Shown here piece by piece: positions 53,135-62,257 of a stretch of DNA of 64,000 nucleotides. The DNA lies in NCBI GenBank assembly GCA_964645405.1, contig CAZYCA010000044.1:325095-389094 (forward strand), read 5' to 3'. The translations under genes and the position numbers were made by a program. How positions within the stretch are numbered: position 1 is the first letter of the stretch; each line of letters begins with the position of its first letter. Below the pieces are notes generated by a model. The model was not told the DNA's origin, searched no databases, and was given only the letters and a program-made list of their open reading frames with translations. Source of the stretch: JAMWDF01 sp964645405 (GTDB lineage: Bacteria > Ratteibacteria > UBA8468 > B48-G9 > DSTR01).

Positions 53135-56100
53135 TCAGAAGGCAACCAGGTTCTTGAATCTGACTTTCAGGTCGGTGACAGGTACCATCTCTGTCAGATC
53201 AAGCGTTTTCCTGGGCATCTCCAGTGCCAGTCCAGTCAGGCTGATAGGATAAACTATCTGTTTACTTTTGCCGTTTTTAACTACCCACTGACCTTCCACG
53301 CCACCCGGAACAATACACTTGACGGGAGATTCCCGGGAAACAGGAAACTGAAGGAAACACCAGTCTTCAAAATTTATGGAAATATCGCCAGGCCAGTCAA
53401 GGATGTCACATCCCCATCCTCCGGTGCCACTGGAAAGAAATATCTTGCCTTCCGCATCCTGAAACTCCCACATGACCCTTCCCCAGCTGGAATTACCTTT
53501 AACCCAGACACCAACTGTTCGGGGTTTACCAGAAACGACCACCGGGTTTTTCAGCCTTAAAATAGCATATTCATTGGTGATGTCAGGAATCTCACCTGAG
53601 ACAACCAGTTCCAGTTCCAGACATGGTCCCATCTGAGAATCCACAACTTCTCTCACTACATACTGTCCAGCTGTTCTTAAAGGCAGGTGGCCTCTGGCCG
53701 GTGTTTCCAGACGTTCATCCTTTTCTTTGACTAGTTCCCATTCTTCAATTTTTTCCATTCTATTAATCACCGGCAGTTTTCTTGCTTTTTCATTTTCTGG
53801 ATAACTTCTCTTACCACACATGACTTTCTGCACAGGCAGGGAAGAAATAACGTACTGGACAGAGGTGGAAACAGAAAGATTTAACTGACCGGCGGTTGTT
53901 TTTCTTCTTTGCTGGTGACCGAAAAGGTCCTCCACGGTAACTTCAGTTTCCCTGCCAAACTGCAAAATTACCTCGCAGTTACCTCTGGGTACCCAGAGAG
54001 GGTAAATATGCTGTTTGCCCCGTAGAAACTCCAGGGCGTAGACTGTCAGAGAACCTGTAGGTATTCTTCGCAGAAATTTGACTTCATCGAGAATTCTGGT
54101 TAAAGTGGCGTAGGCAACATAAACCGGTTTGGGATAAAGCAAAGGGTAACGACGGCATAAACCTGCTGCTCCCCATAAGGTGTTGTAATAACAATTCCCG
54201 GCATCATAAAGCAGTGCCAGGGAGATAGTGGAAAACTGGTAAGCAAGGCCAATCAAAGCATCCCGGATATACCACTCAGCCAGTCTGCGGGGTCCAAGAA
54301 GTTTTTCCTGACGGTAAAGCCATTCATAGCAGCAAGTTACCGGCAACTCATAACCCATTTTTCTGCCTGTCTCCCTGATAACCCAGGCAGCCTGAGTTCC
54401 ATATTCAGTAAGCTTTTCCGGGATAAACGATTGTCCGGCAGCTTCAATCCCCAGATAGTCAATGTATTCTCTGGGATAACGTACCCGGAAAAATTCTGCA
54501 GCCAGACTTGCCCCGGCATTGCAGTTACCAAAAACTGTTTTTATCTGGGGGAATTTCTCCCTCAATACTCGGGTGGCTGTTGTAGCAATCTCTATTCGTT
54601 CCTGGACAGCCCTGGTCTGTTCTGCATTCATTTCTGGTGCTGAAGCCCCATACAACTCAGGAGGTAGACTGTCTCCATGATAACTTTCGTGAAAAATCAG
54701 GGCTTGCTGGCAGTTTGGCCACTTACTCAGGTATTCGCCAACAGCTTTTTCGTACATCTTAGCTCTTTCTTCCAGGCTGCCGCTGGTCCTCCGCCACAAC
54801 CAGGGAACCTGAAAAGCAGTTACTTTCCATGGCAGCATATCTTTTTCTGTCAGCTGGCCATGCCAGGCAAAGGTTGTATGCCGTAAACCTGCCTTCACCA
54901 GAAGGGGTCCCCCAATCTGCGGATTACTTGTTCCTAAATGAGCACTCCCAAACCACCAGGTCCCATAAGGAGACTGGTAACCAGCCACCCTGGTATCTTC
55001 TGGAAGAATAGCAAAAGAAGATGGGTGTTCTACAAGTAAGCGACCATCATTGTCCAGAAGGGAAATTTTCAAACTGTACCATCCATTGTCTCTGGTGGAA
55101 AGTGGTACCGGGATGGTTTCAGCTCTGTTTTCTTCAGACAAAAAAAGACTTTTCTTGCCCTGATAAACCAGTTTGTCATCTATATCTTTTATTTCCCAGG
55201 CAAGTTTATATTTTCCTGGCTGTCTGGAAACAAGGTGAACGGAAACCTCGGGTTTCTCGCTGCCGTGGTAGATATTACCCACCTGAGCTGGTTTTACCTC
55301 CATTTCTACTGGAGATTTCTCCAGGGTCACGGCAAAGATATGAACCTTGCTGGTTGAATTTTTATCCGGCTTATGCGAACGGTCACTCTGAGCATAAACA
55401 GTATCCAGTTTACCAAGGATTTCAAAGTCAAGGTACCGACTATCCGGTAGCATTCCACCGCTGTAAGATTCACCAGGAGTGAAGAAAATCAAATCCTGAA
55501 TTTCACCAGCCTTTAAAAAAACTTCCACCAGGAAAAGCGGTACTTTCCTGGCCTGGTTACCTTCATAGTAAGTAACTGTACCTACCTGCTTAATTTTAGA
55601 AGAAATTTTTTGCCCATTTTCAGGTAGCCAGACCGTAGTATCAGCGATAGCATCACCCCTGCCCTGAGGGTGATACCGGGTGAGCCTGAGAGTAACTACC
55701 GGTTCCTTCTCCGGGTTATCTTCAACCGCACAGAGCAACCAGGCTCTGATATACTGGTTCAAGGGAAGAGACCAGAGGATAGATTCTAACATTCCGTCGA
55801 AACTGCTACGGCTAAGATACGGGTCAATCTCCATTCTGGCACTCGTTACCTCTTTCGCCATACCAACATCAATGTTTTCACCCTGACCTAACAGAAACGG
55901 AATCTTGTTGATTGTTTTTTCCCCGGGCTTAAGGGAAATTTGCACCCTGGTCATTACTCCGGGCCGGTTTAACCGACTGACTTCCAGGGGCATAAACCTG
56001 TCATTTTCTTTTTCTGGAAAGAACTTGACTTCTTTCACTTCCCCTTCCCCGGCTGGCTTGAAGATAAGTTGCTTCAAATCCCCCCTTTTTCCTACTGTAG

Positions 56101-56584
56101 CAGCATAGCGACCATCAATCCAGTATTCCAGAGTATCTTTTTTTATTCTTAAGGTTAAAGGAAAGAGATAACCAGCCGCTGACGGCAAACTTTTCCATGT
56201 TTTTATCAACTCTTGCTGTTGTTTGCCTTCATAACACAGCGGGTTTGGACGAATAAAGTTTCTAATTCTGAGCTCTGGAAACTCCACATAAGCCTCTGGT
56301 AGAGTTATTATCTCCTGAGCTTGGTTTCCTTCTTTTCTAAGACTTTGCCGGAAAGTAAAACTACCTACCTGTATCCGGAGAATACTTCTGCCCCCATCAC
56401 TCCACAGAAAAGTAATAGTGATACCTGGTCTGGAAAGGCCGCACCGCAACCAGGCAGTGACTTCGCCTGTATTTTCCGGCAGTCCAAGTTTCCATTCTGG
56501 GGGTTCCTTTACACCTGTCATGTTAGTCTGAGCAACAATTAGGGAAGAGAAAACAAAAAATATCAGAAGAAAGGAAATAACCAT
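53135..56584 (-). CDS. Giant secreted protein of unknown function between two pseudopilins
   Basis: About 1149 residues with a signal peptide (about 1-18, ends V-A-Q). No family recognised. The middle (about 600-900) looks barrel-like, with F-G-S-A-H-L-G-T and Y-I-D-Y-L-G-I-E-A-A, so it may be a glycosidase; the ends are beta-sandwich. Start ATG 56584 was chosen since it begins the signal peptide; the upstream open frame lies in the preceding gene. 20 bases after pseudopilin copy 2. Confidence 0.65.
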   Translation of the reverse strand: MVISFLLIFFVFSSLIVAQTNMTGVKEPPEWKLGLPENTGEVTAWLRCGLSRPGITITFLWSDGGRSILRIQVGSFTFRQSLRKEGNQAQEIITLPEAYVEFPELRIRNFIRPNPLCYEGKQQQELIKTWKSLPSAAGYLFPLTLRIKKDTLEYWIDGRYAATVGKRGDLKQLIFKPAGEGEVKEVKFFPEKENDRFMPLEVSRLNRPGVMTRVQISLKPGEKTINKIPFLLGQGENIDVGMAKEVTSARMEIDPYLSRSSFDGMLESILWSLPLNQYIRAWLLCAVEDNPEKEPVVTLRLTRYHPQGRGDAIADTTVWLPENGQKISSKIKQVGTVTYYEGNQARKVPLFLVEVFLKAGEIQDLIFFTPGESYSGGMLPDSRYLDFEILGKLDTVYAQSDRSHKPDKNSTSKVHIFAVTLEKSPVEMEVKPAQVGNIYHGSEKPEVSVHLVSRQPGKYKLAWEIKDIDDKLVYQGKKSLFLSEENRAETIPVPLSTRDNGWYSLKISLLDNDGRLLVEHPSSFAILPEDTRVAGYQSPYGTWWFGSAHLGTSNPQIGGPLLVKAGLRHTTFAWHGQLTEKDMLPWKVTAFQVPWLWRRTSGSLEERAKMYEKAVGEYLSKWPNCQQALIFHESYHGDSLPPELYGASAPEMNAEQTRAVQERIEIATTATRVLREKFPQIKTVFGNCNAGASLAAEFFRVRYPREYIDYLGIEAAGQSFIPEKLTEYGTQAAWVIRETGRKMGYELPVTCCYEWLYRQEKLLGPRRLAEWYIRDALIGLAYQFSTISLALLYDAGNCYYNTLWGAAGLCRRYPLLYPKPVYVAYATLTRILDEVKFLRRIPTGSLTVYALEFLRGKQHIYPLWVPRGNCEVILQFGRETEVTVEDLFGHQQRRKTTAGQLNLSVSTSVQYVISSLPVQKVMCGKRSYPENEKARKLPVINRMEKIEEWELVKEKDERLETPARGHLPLRTAGQYVVREVVDSQMGPCLELELVVSGEIPDITNEYAILRLKNPVVVSGKPRTVGVWVKGNSSWGRVMWEFQDAEGKIFLSSGTGGWGCDILDWPGDISINFEDWCFLQFPVSRESPVKCIVPGGVEGQWVVKNGKSKQIVYPISLTGLALEMPRKTLDLTEMVPVTDLKVRFKNLVAF

Positions 56585-56603
56585 CTTCCTGACCCCATCA
56601 GGT

Positions 56604-57260
56604 TCACTGGAGTGGTTCAATGATGATATTGGGCATATTGCCTTTAATCGGACTAGGTCTGGTTTCAGCATGTCCATCCACAAAAAGTACATTGGCGGCA
56701 TTCAGATGCCGGTAATCCACCAGACAGTATTGAAAGGTTGGGTCGGTTCTCTGGAGATAGCTTATTTCACCATAACCACCTTTGGAATCAATCAGAAGAA
56801 GGACCAGAGAAGGTTTACGCACTCGGGACATCTTGAAAGCACATTTACTGGCATTAGAAACAACCCCGGTAGACCCTATCCACGGGCAGACCAGTGAGTT
56901 AATGTCATAGCTGGAGACGTAACTACCGGAGAGGGCACTGCGGTAGATGCTGTGAGTGGGGCAACGGTAAATGTCATACCTCTGGTAGTACCCTCCTTTC
57001 TTATAGATATAAGGCTGCAAAAGGGTGAACCACCATAGATTACCGTAAACAGTTTGATTACAGGATGTTGGAAACCGGTCATCATTATCCTGAACATACA
57101 TAAACATAGCCAGACCTATCTGTTTTAAGTTACTCAGACATTTGGCAGTTCTGGCTTTCTCCCTGGCTTGAGACAGAGCCGGTAAAAGTAATGCTGCCAG
57201 GACAGCAATAATGGCTACCACCACTAAAAGCTCAATCAGAGTAAAACCTTTTCCCAGCAC
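56604..57260 (-). CDS. Type II pseudopilin-like protein with H-X9-DG domain (copy 2)
   Basis: About 218 residues. K-G-F-T-L-I-E-L prepilin signal, A-R-E-K-A-R-T, and H-L-N-A-A-N-V-L-F-V-D-G as H-x9-D-G. GTG 57260 is preferred because a strong GGAGGTGAT lies about 8 bases upstream; the other GTG overlaps that site. Lies 18 bases after the amidohydrolase gene. The 5' end matches copy 1 nearly base for base. Confidence 0.9.
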   Translation of the reverse strand: MLGKGFTLIELLVVVAIIAVLAALLLPALSQAREKARTAKCLSNLKQIGLAMFMYVQDNDDRFPTSCNQTVYGNLWWFTLLQPYIYKKGGYYQRYDIYRCPTHSIYRSALSGSYVSSYDINSLVCPWIGSTGVVSNASKCAFKMSRVRKPSLVLLLIDSKGGYGEISYLQRTDPTFQYCLVDYRHLNAANVLFVDGHAETRPSPIKGNMPNIIIEPLQ

Positions 57261-57278
57261 GATAATCACCTCCTCTCA

Positions 57279-58091
57279 TCATTTTATCCCTGAAAGCAGC
57301 TTTCTGGTATTTAACCGAAAGATAGCTTCTTTGTAACGATAGGCTTCGTGTCTTCCCAGAGCAAAATCAAAATAGTCATTCCAGAAATTCAGGACCCTTA
57401 AAATATCCTGGTGGTAACATTCCCTGCCATAAGTGGCATCCACTCCTAAGAGAAGTTTCCTGGCTACACCCCTATCAAAGTATTCATTTAACCAGCGTAA
57501 CCGGTATTCAATATTGCCCCCGGATAAATCAAGATAAATATTAGGGTAGCAAGTTCCGCAGAGAAAAGCCTCCTGTCCCCAGGGATAACCCAGATGGGCA
57601 GCAATAATGGTTAAATCAGGGAAAGCAGAAGCAATTCCCCAGAGATAACATGGTCTCATCCGGGAAGAATTGGTGGATACTCCTTCCGGCAGCATACTGC
57701 GGTCCGCACGACTTACCAGGCCAGTATGGAAAAGAACGGGCATTTTAAGTTTTTCAGCCCTTTCATAATATGGGAAGTAACGTTCATCGTCATAGTTATA
57801 AACAGGACGGATACACTTCAAGCCGTGAAAACCTTTCTCCTTCAATCTATCCACAATGTCTACGGGTTTGCTGAAATCAAGAAAACCAAAGGGAATGAAA
57901 AAATTGGGGTAACGGCGGCAGACTTCCAGAATCTCCTCAGGTGTGGCAGGTTCTACCACTCTTTTGCACTGGTAAAAACTGATATCCAGAACAACAGCAC
58001 CTTCTACAGGGGAATGTTCTACCAGCCGGTCTAACCCGACTGGCTTGTGTGCCAGATGCCCGTGAGCATCAAAGTACTTTTTTTCTACCAT
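57279..58091 (-). CDS. Amidohydrolase-family metal-dependent hydrolase
   Basis: 270 residues. TIM-barrel hydrolase (Amidohydrolase 2 type) with the metal motif D-A-H-G-H near the N-terminus, L-F-H-T-G, A-A-H-L-G-Y-P-W and G-V-D-A-T-Y-G. Likely a lactone, deaminating or decarboxylating enzyme. First gene of the pseudopilin unit; divergent from the URO-D-family gene across 52 bases. Substrate unknown. Confidence 0.83.
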   Translation of the reverse strand: MVEKKYFDAHGHLAHKPVGLDRLVEHSPVEGAVVLDISFYQCKRVVEPATPEEILEVCRRYPNFFIPFGFLDFSKPVDIVDRLKEKGFHGLKCIRPVYNYDDERYFPYYERAEKLKMPVLFHTGLVSRADRSMLPEGVSTNSSRMRPCYLWGIASAFPDLTIIAAHLGYPWGQEAFLCGTCYPNIYLDLSGGNIEYRLRWLNEYFDRGVARKLLLGVDATYGRECYHQDILRVLNFWNDYFDFALGRHEAYRYKEAIFRLNTRKLLSGIK

Positions 58092-58143
58092 TTCCCTGGT
58101 TTATAATACCATAGTTTATTACTCTGGTAAAGAGATAACAGCA

Positions 58144-59187
58144 ATGACATCAAAAGAAAGAGTTTTGCAAGCCATTAATCATCGCCGGGTGGATAGAGTT
58201 CCAGCCAATTACCAGGCTCATCAGGAAGTGACTGATAGCCTGAAGCAGTATTTAGGTCTGGCTGACACAGAGGAACTTTTACAATTTCTGCAGATTGATT
58301 TCCGGCGCATCCCGGCTGCTTACTACCTGCCGGAGACGGGTCCTGACAGTGACGGTTATTACACCAGCATGTGGGGATTGAAATACAGGAAAGAAAAGTT
58401 TTCCGATGGAAAACCGCAAGTAATCTATCCTTTCTCCGAGGAGAGCAGCCTGAAAGATGTAGAGCAGCATCCCTGGCCCAAGGCTTGTAGTCTGGATTTT
58501 TCCTCTTCTTACACAGAGTGTTTGAAATACCATGAGACATTTGCCACCTATGGAGCACCCTGGTCACCATTTTTTCATGAAGCAGGCTGGCTTCTCGGGC
58601 AGGAGAATTTTTTTATCTGGATGCATACCAGACCTGAACTGGTAAAGGCCTGTATAGAAAAAATGGTGGATTACGAAATTGAAGCCACAGAAAAATTTCT
58701 TAAAGCCTGCCGGGGTCTGGTGGATATAACCTACTTCGGGAATGATTTCGGGACGCAACGTGGTCTGGTCATTTCTCCGGAGAAGTGGCAGCAGTTTTTC
58801 CGAAAGCCTCTGAAACGTTTCTTTGACCTTTCCCATGATTTTGGCTGCAAAGTAATGTTTCATTCCTGTGGTTCAGTCAGGTCAATTCTTCCTTTTTTGT
58901 TAGAAGATGGTGTGGATATTCTGGAACCGGTACAGACAACTGCTTCTGGCATGGAATTTTCCTCTCTCGTGAGAGATTTTCCCGGGCTCTGTTTTCATGG
59001 TGGTGTCAGTACTCAAACAACTTTACCTTTCGGTTCCTCGGAAGATGTTCGCTCTGAGGTGCAGTCTCTGGTAAGACTGACCCGGGGAAAGACAGGTTAC
59101 ATTATCTGTGGCAGTCAGGAGCTTATTAAAGACATCCCTGTGGGAAACATTTTAACTATGTACGAAGTGAATTTGCGTTACTACTAG
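58144..59187 (+). CDS. Uroporphyrinogen decarboxylase-family (methyltransferase-like) protein
   Basis: 347 residues, URO-D fold. The F-H-S-C-G-S motif and the later Y-I-I-C-G-S give an H-x-C…C set, the zinc-ligand pattern of MtaA/CmuA corrinoid methyltransferases, rather than of true UroD. Family members are common in PVC glycan loci with no assigned role. 9 bases before the fucosidase. Divergent from the amidohydrolase. Confidence 0.83.
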   Translation: MTSKERVLQAINHRRVDRVPANYQAHQEVTDSLKQYLGLADTEELLQFLQIDFRRIPAAYYLPETGPDSDGYYTSMWGLKYRKEKFSDGKPQVIYPFSEESSLKDVEQHPWPKACSLDFSSSYTECLKYHETFATYGAPWSPFFHEAGWLLGQENFFIWMHTRPELVKACIEKMVDYEIEATEKFLKACRGLVDITYFGNDFGTQRGLVISPEKWQQFFRKPLKRFFDLSHDFGCKVMFHSCGSVRSILPFLLEDGVDILEPVQTTASGMEFSSLVRDFPGLCFHGGVSTQTTLPFGSSEDVRSEVQSLVRLTRGKTGYIICGSQELIKDIPVGNILTMYEVNLRYY

Positions 59188-59196
59188 GAGGAAAAG

Positions 59197-60429
59197 ATGC
59201 AGCAAGAGGAAAAAGAAAGAGAGAAAAGGATGCAGTGGTGGAGGAAAGCGCGGTTTGGGATGTTTATTCACTGGGGTCTTTACTCCCAGCTTGGCAGACA
59301 CGAATGGGTAATGAACCGGGAAAGAATTCCTGTCTGCGAGTATGAAAAACTTGCTGCCACCTGGAAACCAAAACCGCGTGCCAGTCGTTTCTGGGCAAAG
59401 ATGGCAAAGCAAGCAGGAATGAAGTACATGGTTATGACGACGAAACACCATGAAGGATTCTGCCTCTGGGACACAAGGCAGACAGACTACAATGCTGTCA
59501 GATGTGGTCCTGGCAGAGACCTGGTGAAAGAATATGTAGAAGCCTGCAGGGAGTTTGGATTAAAGATTGGTTTTTATTATTCCCTTCTGGATTGGCATCA
59601 TCCGGATGGGGTGAAGTGTCTCTACGATGAAAACGCGAGAAAACGTTTTATCCGTTTTACCCACAACTGTGTGCGAGAACTATGCACCAACTACGGCAAA
59701 ATTGACATCCTCTGGTATGATGGGCCAGCACCATTACAGACACCGGAACTGTGGGAAAGTAAGGAAATGAACGAGATGGTGCGGAAACTACAGCCTCATC
59801 TCATTATAAATAATCGGTCGCTTCTGCCAGAAGATTTCAGCACACCTGAAGGTCACGTGACTCCGGCGGAAGAAGGGAGAGACTGGGAAGCCTGCATGAC
59901 CTTTAATGATTCCTGGGGATATATGCCTTCTGCCATAGACTGGAAATCACCGCGACAGGTTCTGGAAATGTTACGGGTAGCCACAGCAGGCGCTGGCAAT
60001 TTTCTTCTTAATGTTGGCCCGGCACCTGATGGTTCTTTTCCGGAAGAATCCATTGAACGGTTGAAGGTTATCGGTCGCTGGTTAGAGAAACACCAGGAAG
60101 CCGTTTATGGTAAAGTTGACCGTATCAACGGTAAACTGGAGTGGATGCCTGCTGGGAACTGGACGCTTAAGGGTAAAAGAGCTTATTTCTGGTGTAGCCG
60201 CTGGGTTGGTTCCCAGCTGGTCATCGGCGGATTTCAAACAAAAGTCAAAAGAATCTTCTGTCTGACCACAGGAAGACAGATTAATTTTCAGCAGGAAAAA
60301 AATAGATTGATATTAACCGGGCTGCCTTCTTTCAATCCGGACAAACTGGCTGGAATCACTGTTTTCCGCCTGGAATTTGACCAGGAACCATTACAGAAAC
60401 TTGGTTCCTGCTGTGAGGTAATAAAATAA
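59197..60429 (+). CDS. Alpha-L-fucosidase (GH29)
   Basis: 410 residues. R-F-G-M-F-I-H-W-G near the N-terminus, T-K-H-H-E-G-F, F-Y-Y-S-L-L-D-W-H and L-W-Y-D175-G with D175 the expected nucleophile. No signal peptide, so it probably acts in the cytoplasm on oligosaccharides already taken up. AGGAGG before the ATG. In an operon with the URO-D-family gene. Close to the usual GH29 length, including a short C-terminal beta domain. Confidence 0.93.
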   Translation: MQQEEKEREKRMQWWRKARFGMFIHWGLYSQLGRHEWVMNRERIPVCEYEKLAATWKPKPRASRFWAKMAKQAGMKYMVMTTKHHEGFCLWDTRQTDYNAVRCGPGRDLVKEYVEACREFGLKIGFYYSLLDWHHPDGVKCLYDENARKRFIRFTHNCVRELCTNYGKIDILWYDGPAPLQTPELWESKEMNEMVRKLQPHLIINNRSLLPEDFSTPEGHVTPAEEGRDWEACMTFNDSWGYMPSAIDWKSPRQVLEMLRVATAGAGNFLLNVGPAPDGSFPEESIERLKVIGRWLEKHQEAVYGKVDRINGKLEWMPAGNWTLKGKRAYFWCSRWVGSQLVIGGFQTKVKRIFCLTTGRQINFQQEKNRLILTGLPSFNPDKLAGITVFRLEFDQEPLQKLGSCCEVIK

Positions 60430-60479
60430 AACGAGAACTGGCCGGTTAAGTTTGGAAACTGCTGCAGAGAGGATTCTGA

Positions 60480-60680
60480 AAATCTCCTCTAACCGCTCTT
60501 TACGAAAGTGGGGAAACTTCTTTTTCCCTTTTGTTGTCAATTAGTTTTTTGCTTTGCTTTGTAGTTCTTTTTTTTACTTTCTACATTTTGTACCCCAGCT
60601 TTTATTACTCCTTTCGCAAAGGGGGAGTTAAGGGGAATTTTCAAATCTCCCCCAACCCCTCTTTCCAGAAAGAGGGGAGT
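60480..60680. repeat. Cluster of intergenic palindromic repeats, copies 3-5
   Basis: Three related palindromes: 60480-60513 (imperfect), 60608-60637 (CTCCTTTCGCAAAGGGGGAG) and 60642-60680, whose arms CCCCTCTTTC (60656-60665) and GAAAGAGGGG (60668-60677) match perfectly. They fill most of the 60430-60765 gap, which holds no gene. Confidence 0.6.
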
Positions 60681-60765
60681 TAAAGAGAACAAAGGGAGAG
60701 ACAAGAGAAATTTTCAGGCGGGGATAAAAAGCAGATTTACTTTTACAAGGGGTGGAGCAAAAACA

Positions 60766-62157
60766 TTATTTGTAGTACTTGAACCACCTGGTATCCGGAA
60801 ATTTCTCACTACTTCCGGGAAAATTTACAGGTTGTTGAGTTTCAATCCACCAATCCATTAAACTTCTTAAAAGGAATTCCCTAACTTCCCGATAAGTATT
60901 TTCCTGGAAAACGTTGTGGTACTCATGGGGGTCTTTTGTCAAATCAAAAAGCTCTCCCTTTTCCCCTTCTGAGGTAAACCCGTAATTCAACTTGTGTGTT
61001 CTGGTACGGACAGTTTTCACACAGACACTCTCAAAGAAAACAAACTTTCTTTCACAGCTCTTTTCCGTGGTAAGATAGGGCAGCAGACTTTTTCCCTGTA
61101 AATGGACTGGCTCCGGAAGATTCAGCAAATCGCATATCGTGGGAAATAAGTCTATGTTCTGGGCAAAACCTTTTTCCTCTTTACCCTTTTTGAAAACACC
61201 AGGCCAGCTCCAGATAAAAAAGATGCGGTGCAGGGCATCATAAGGGTATCCTTTCCCCATACGACCGTACTCACCAGCAAAATCCCCATGGTCACTACAA
61301 AAAATTACTATGGTATTGTCCCGTAAAGAATTTCTCTCCAGGTACTGGAGAATACGACCTATGTTATAGTCAATCAAGGTTATCAGTGTGTAGTATTTCG
61401 CCAGGGCTTGCCGAAAAATTTTTTCTCCGTAGGTTTTTATGGTGAACAGTAGCTCCACATTTCTATCATAAAAGAAAGAACTTTCCGTATACCTTAGATT
61501 TTCTGGTAATTTAATCTCCTCAGGGTTATAGACAAAACTACAGCCGGCAGGTACAGTAAGAGGAAAGTGCGGTCTTTCAAAACTTGTGAAAAGAAAAAAC
61601 GGCTGGCTGCTGTATTTTTCCAGATACTTTATTGTTTCCTCCGCAGTCCAGTTTTCCAGACTATGTTCCACTGGCACTTCTTCCGGGCCAAGACAGAATT
61701 TCTTTACATCTCCGAGTTCATCATACCACTGATGCAAACCATACCTCTTCAGATAATTGTAATAGTCCAGTTGTCTCAGCGGGGCATCAGCATGATAACA
61801 CAGTTTCTGATACTGAAAACCATGCGTGTTCCAGCGGGGCAAATGTTTTTTCCCTATCAGAGCAGTTGTATAGCCGTACCTCTGCAAAAAAGTAGCCAGT
61901 GAAAGGAGATTATCAGGAATCGGGTCTGTATCATCACCATAAACACCATGAGAATGCGGATAAAGACCCGTAAGATAGGAGACCCGGGAGGGGATGCAGG
62001 TACCATGCACAGTGTATGCCTGACTAAAATTTACCCCTGCGGAAACAAGATTGTCTATATGGGGTGTTTTGATCCCACGCAGACCGGTATAGCCCGCACA
62101 GTCTGCATGGTGCTGGTCAGTCATAATAAGCAATATATTCGGTCTCTTCATCTCCAT
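60766..62157 (-). CDS. Sulfatase (type I, formylglycine-dependent)
   Basis: 463 residues. The Cys of C54-I-P-S-R58 is the residue turned into formylglycine, in the sulfatase signature followed by Y-L-T-G. L-L-I-M-T-D-Q-H-H near the N-terminus gives metal ligands. No signal peptide, so location is likely cytoplasmic (or a noncanonical export). Near a fucosidase, so it may act on sulfated fucose-type glycans. No sulfatase-maturing enzyme is in the window. A 100-base gap follows the third pseudopilin gene. Confidence 0.92.
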   Translation of the reverse strand: MEMKRPNILLIMTDQHHADCAGYTGLRGIKTPHIDNLVSAGVNFSQAYTVHGTCIPSRVSYLTGLYPHSHGVYGDDTDPIPDNLLSLATFLQRYGYTTALIGKKHLPRWNTHGFQYQKLCYHADAPLRQLDYYNYLKRYGLHQWYDELGDVKKFCLGPEEVPVEHSLENWTAEETIKYLEKYSSQPFFLFTSFERPHFPLTVPAGCSFVYNPEEIKLPENLRYTESSFFYDRNVELLFTIKTYGEKIFRQALAKYYTLITLIDYNIGRILQYLERNSLRDNTIVIFCSDHGDFAGEYGRMGKGYPYDALHRIFFIWSWPGVFKKGKEEKGFAQNIDLFPTICDLLNLPEPVHLQGKSLLPYLTTEKSCERKFVFFESVCVKTVRTRTHKLNYGFTSEGEKGELFDLTKDPHEYHNVFQENTYREVREFLLRSLMDWWIETQQPVNFPGSSEKFPDTRWFKYYK

Positions 62158-62257
62158 CTTACTTGGAAAGTATTTTACCAGAATTATAGGGAAAGAGAAA
62201 TATAGGAAATTCTTTACTCCGTCTTATGCCTGCCAGAAAATTGTTGAAACTGGTTTC

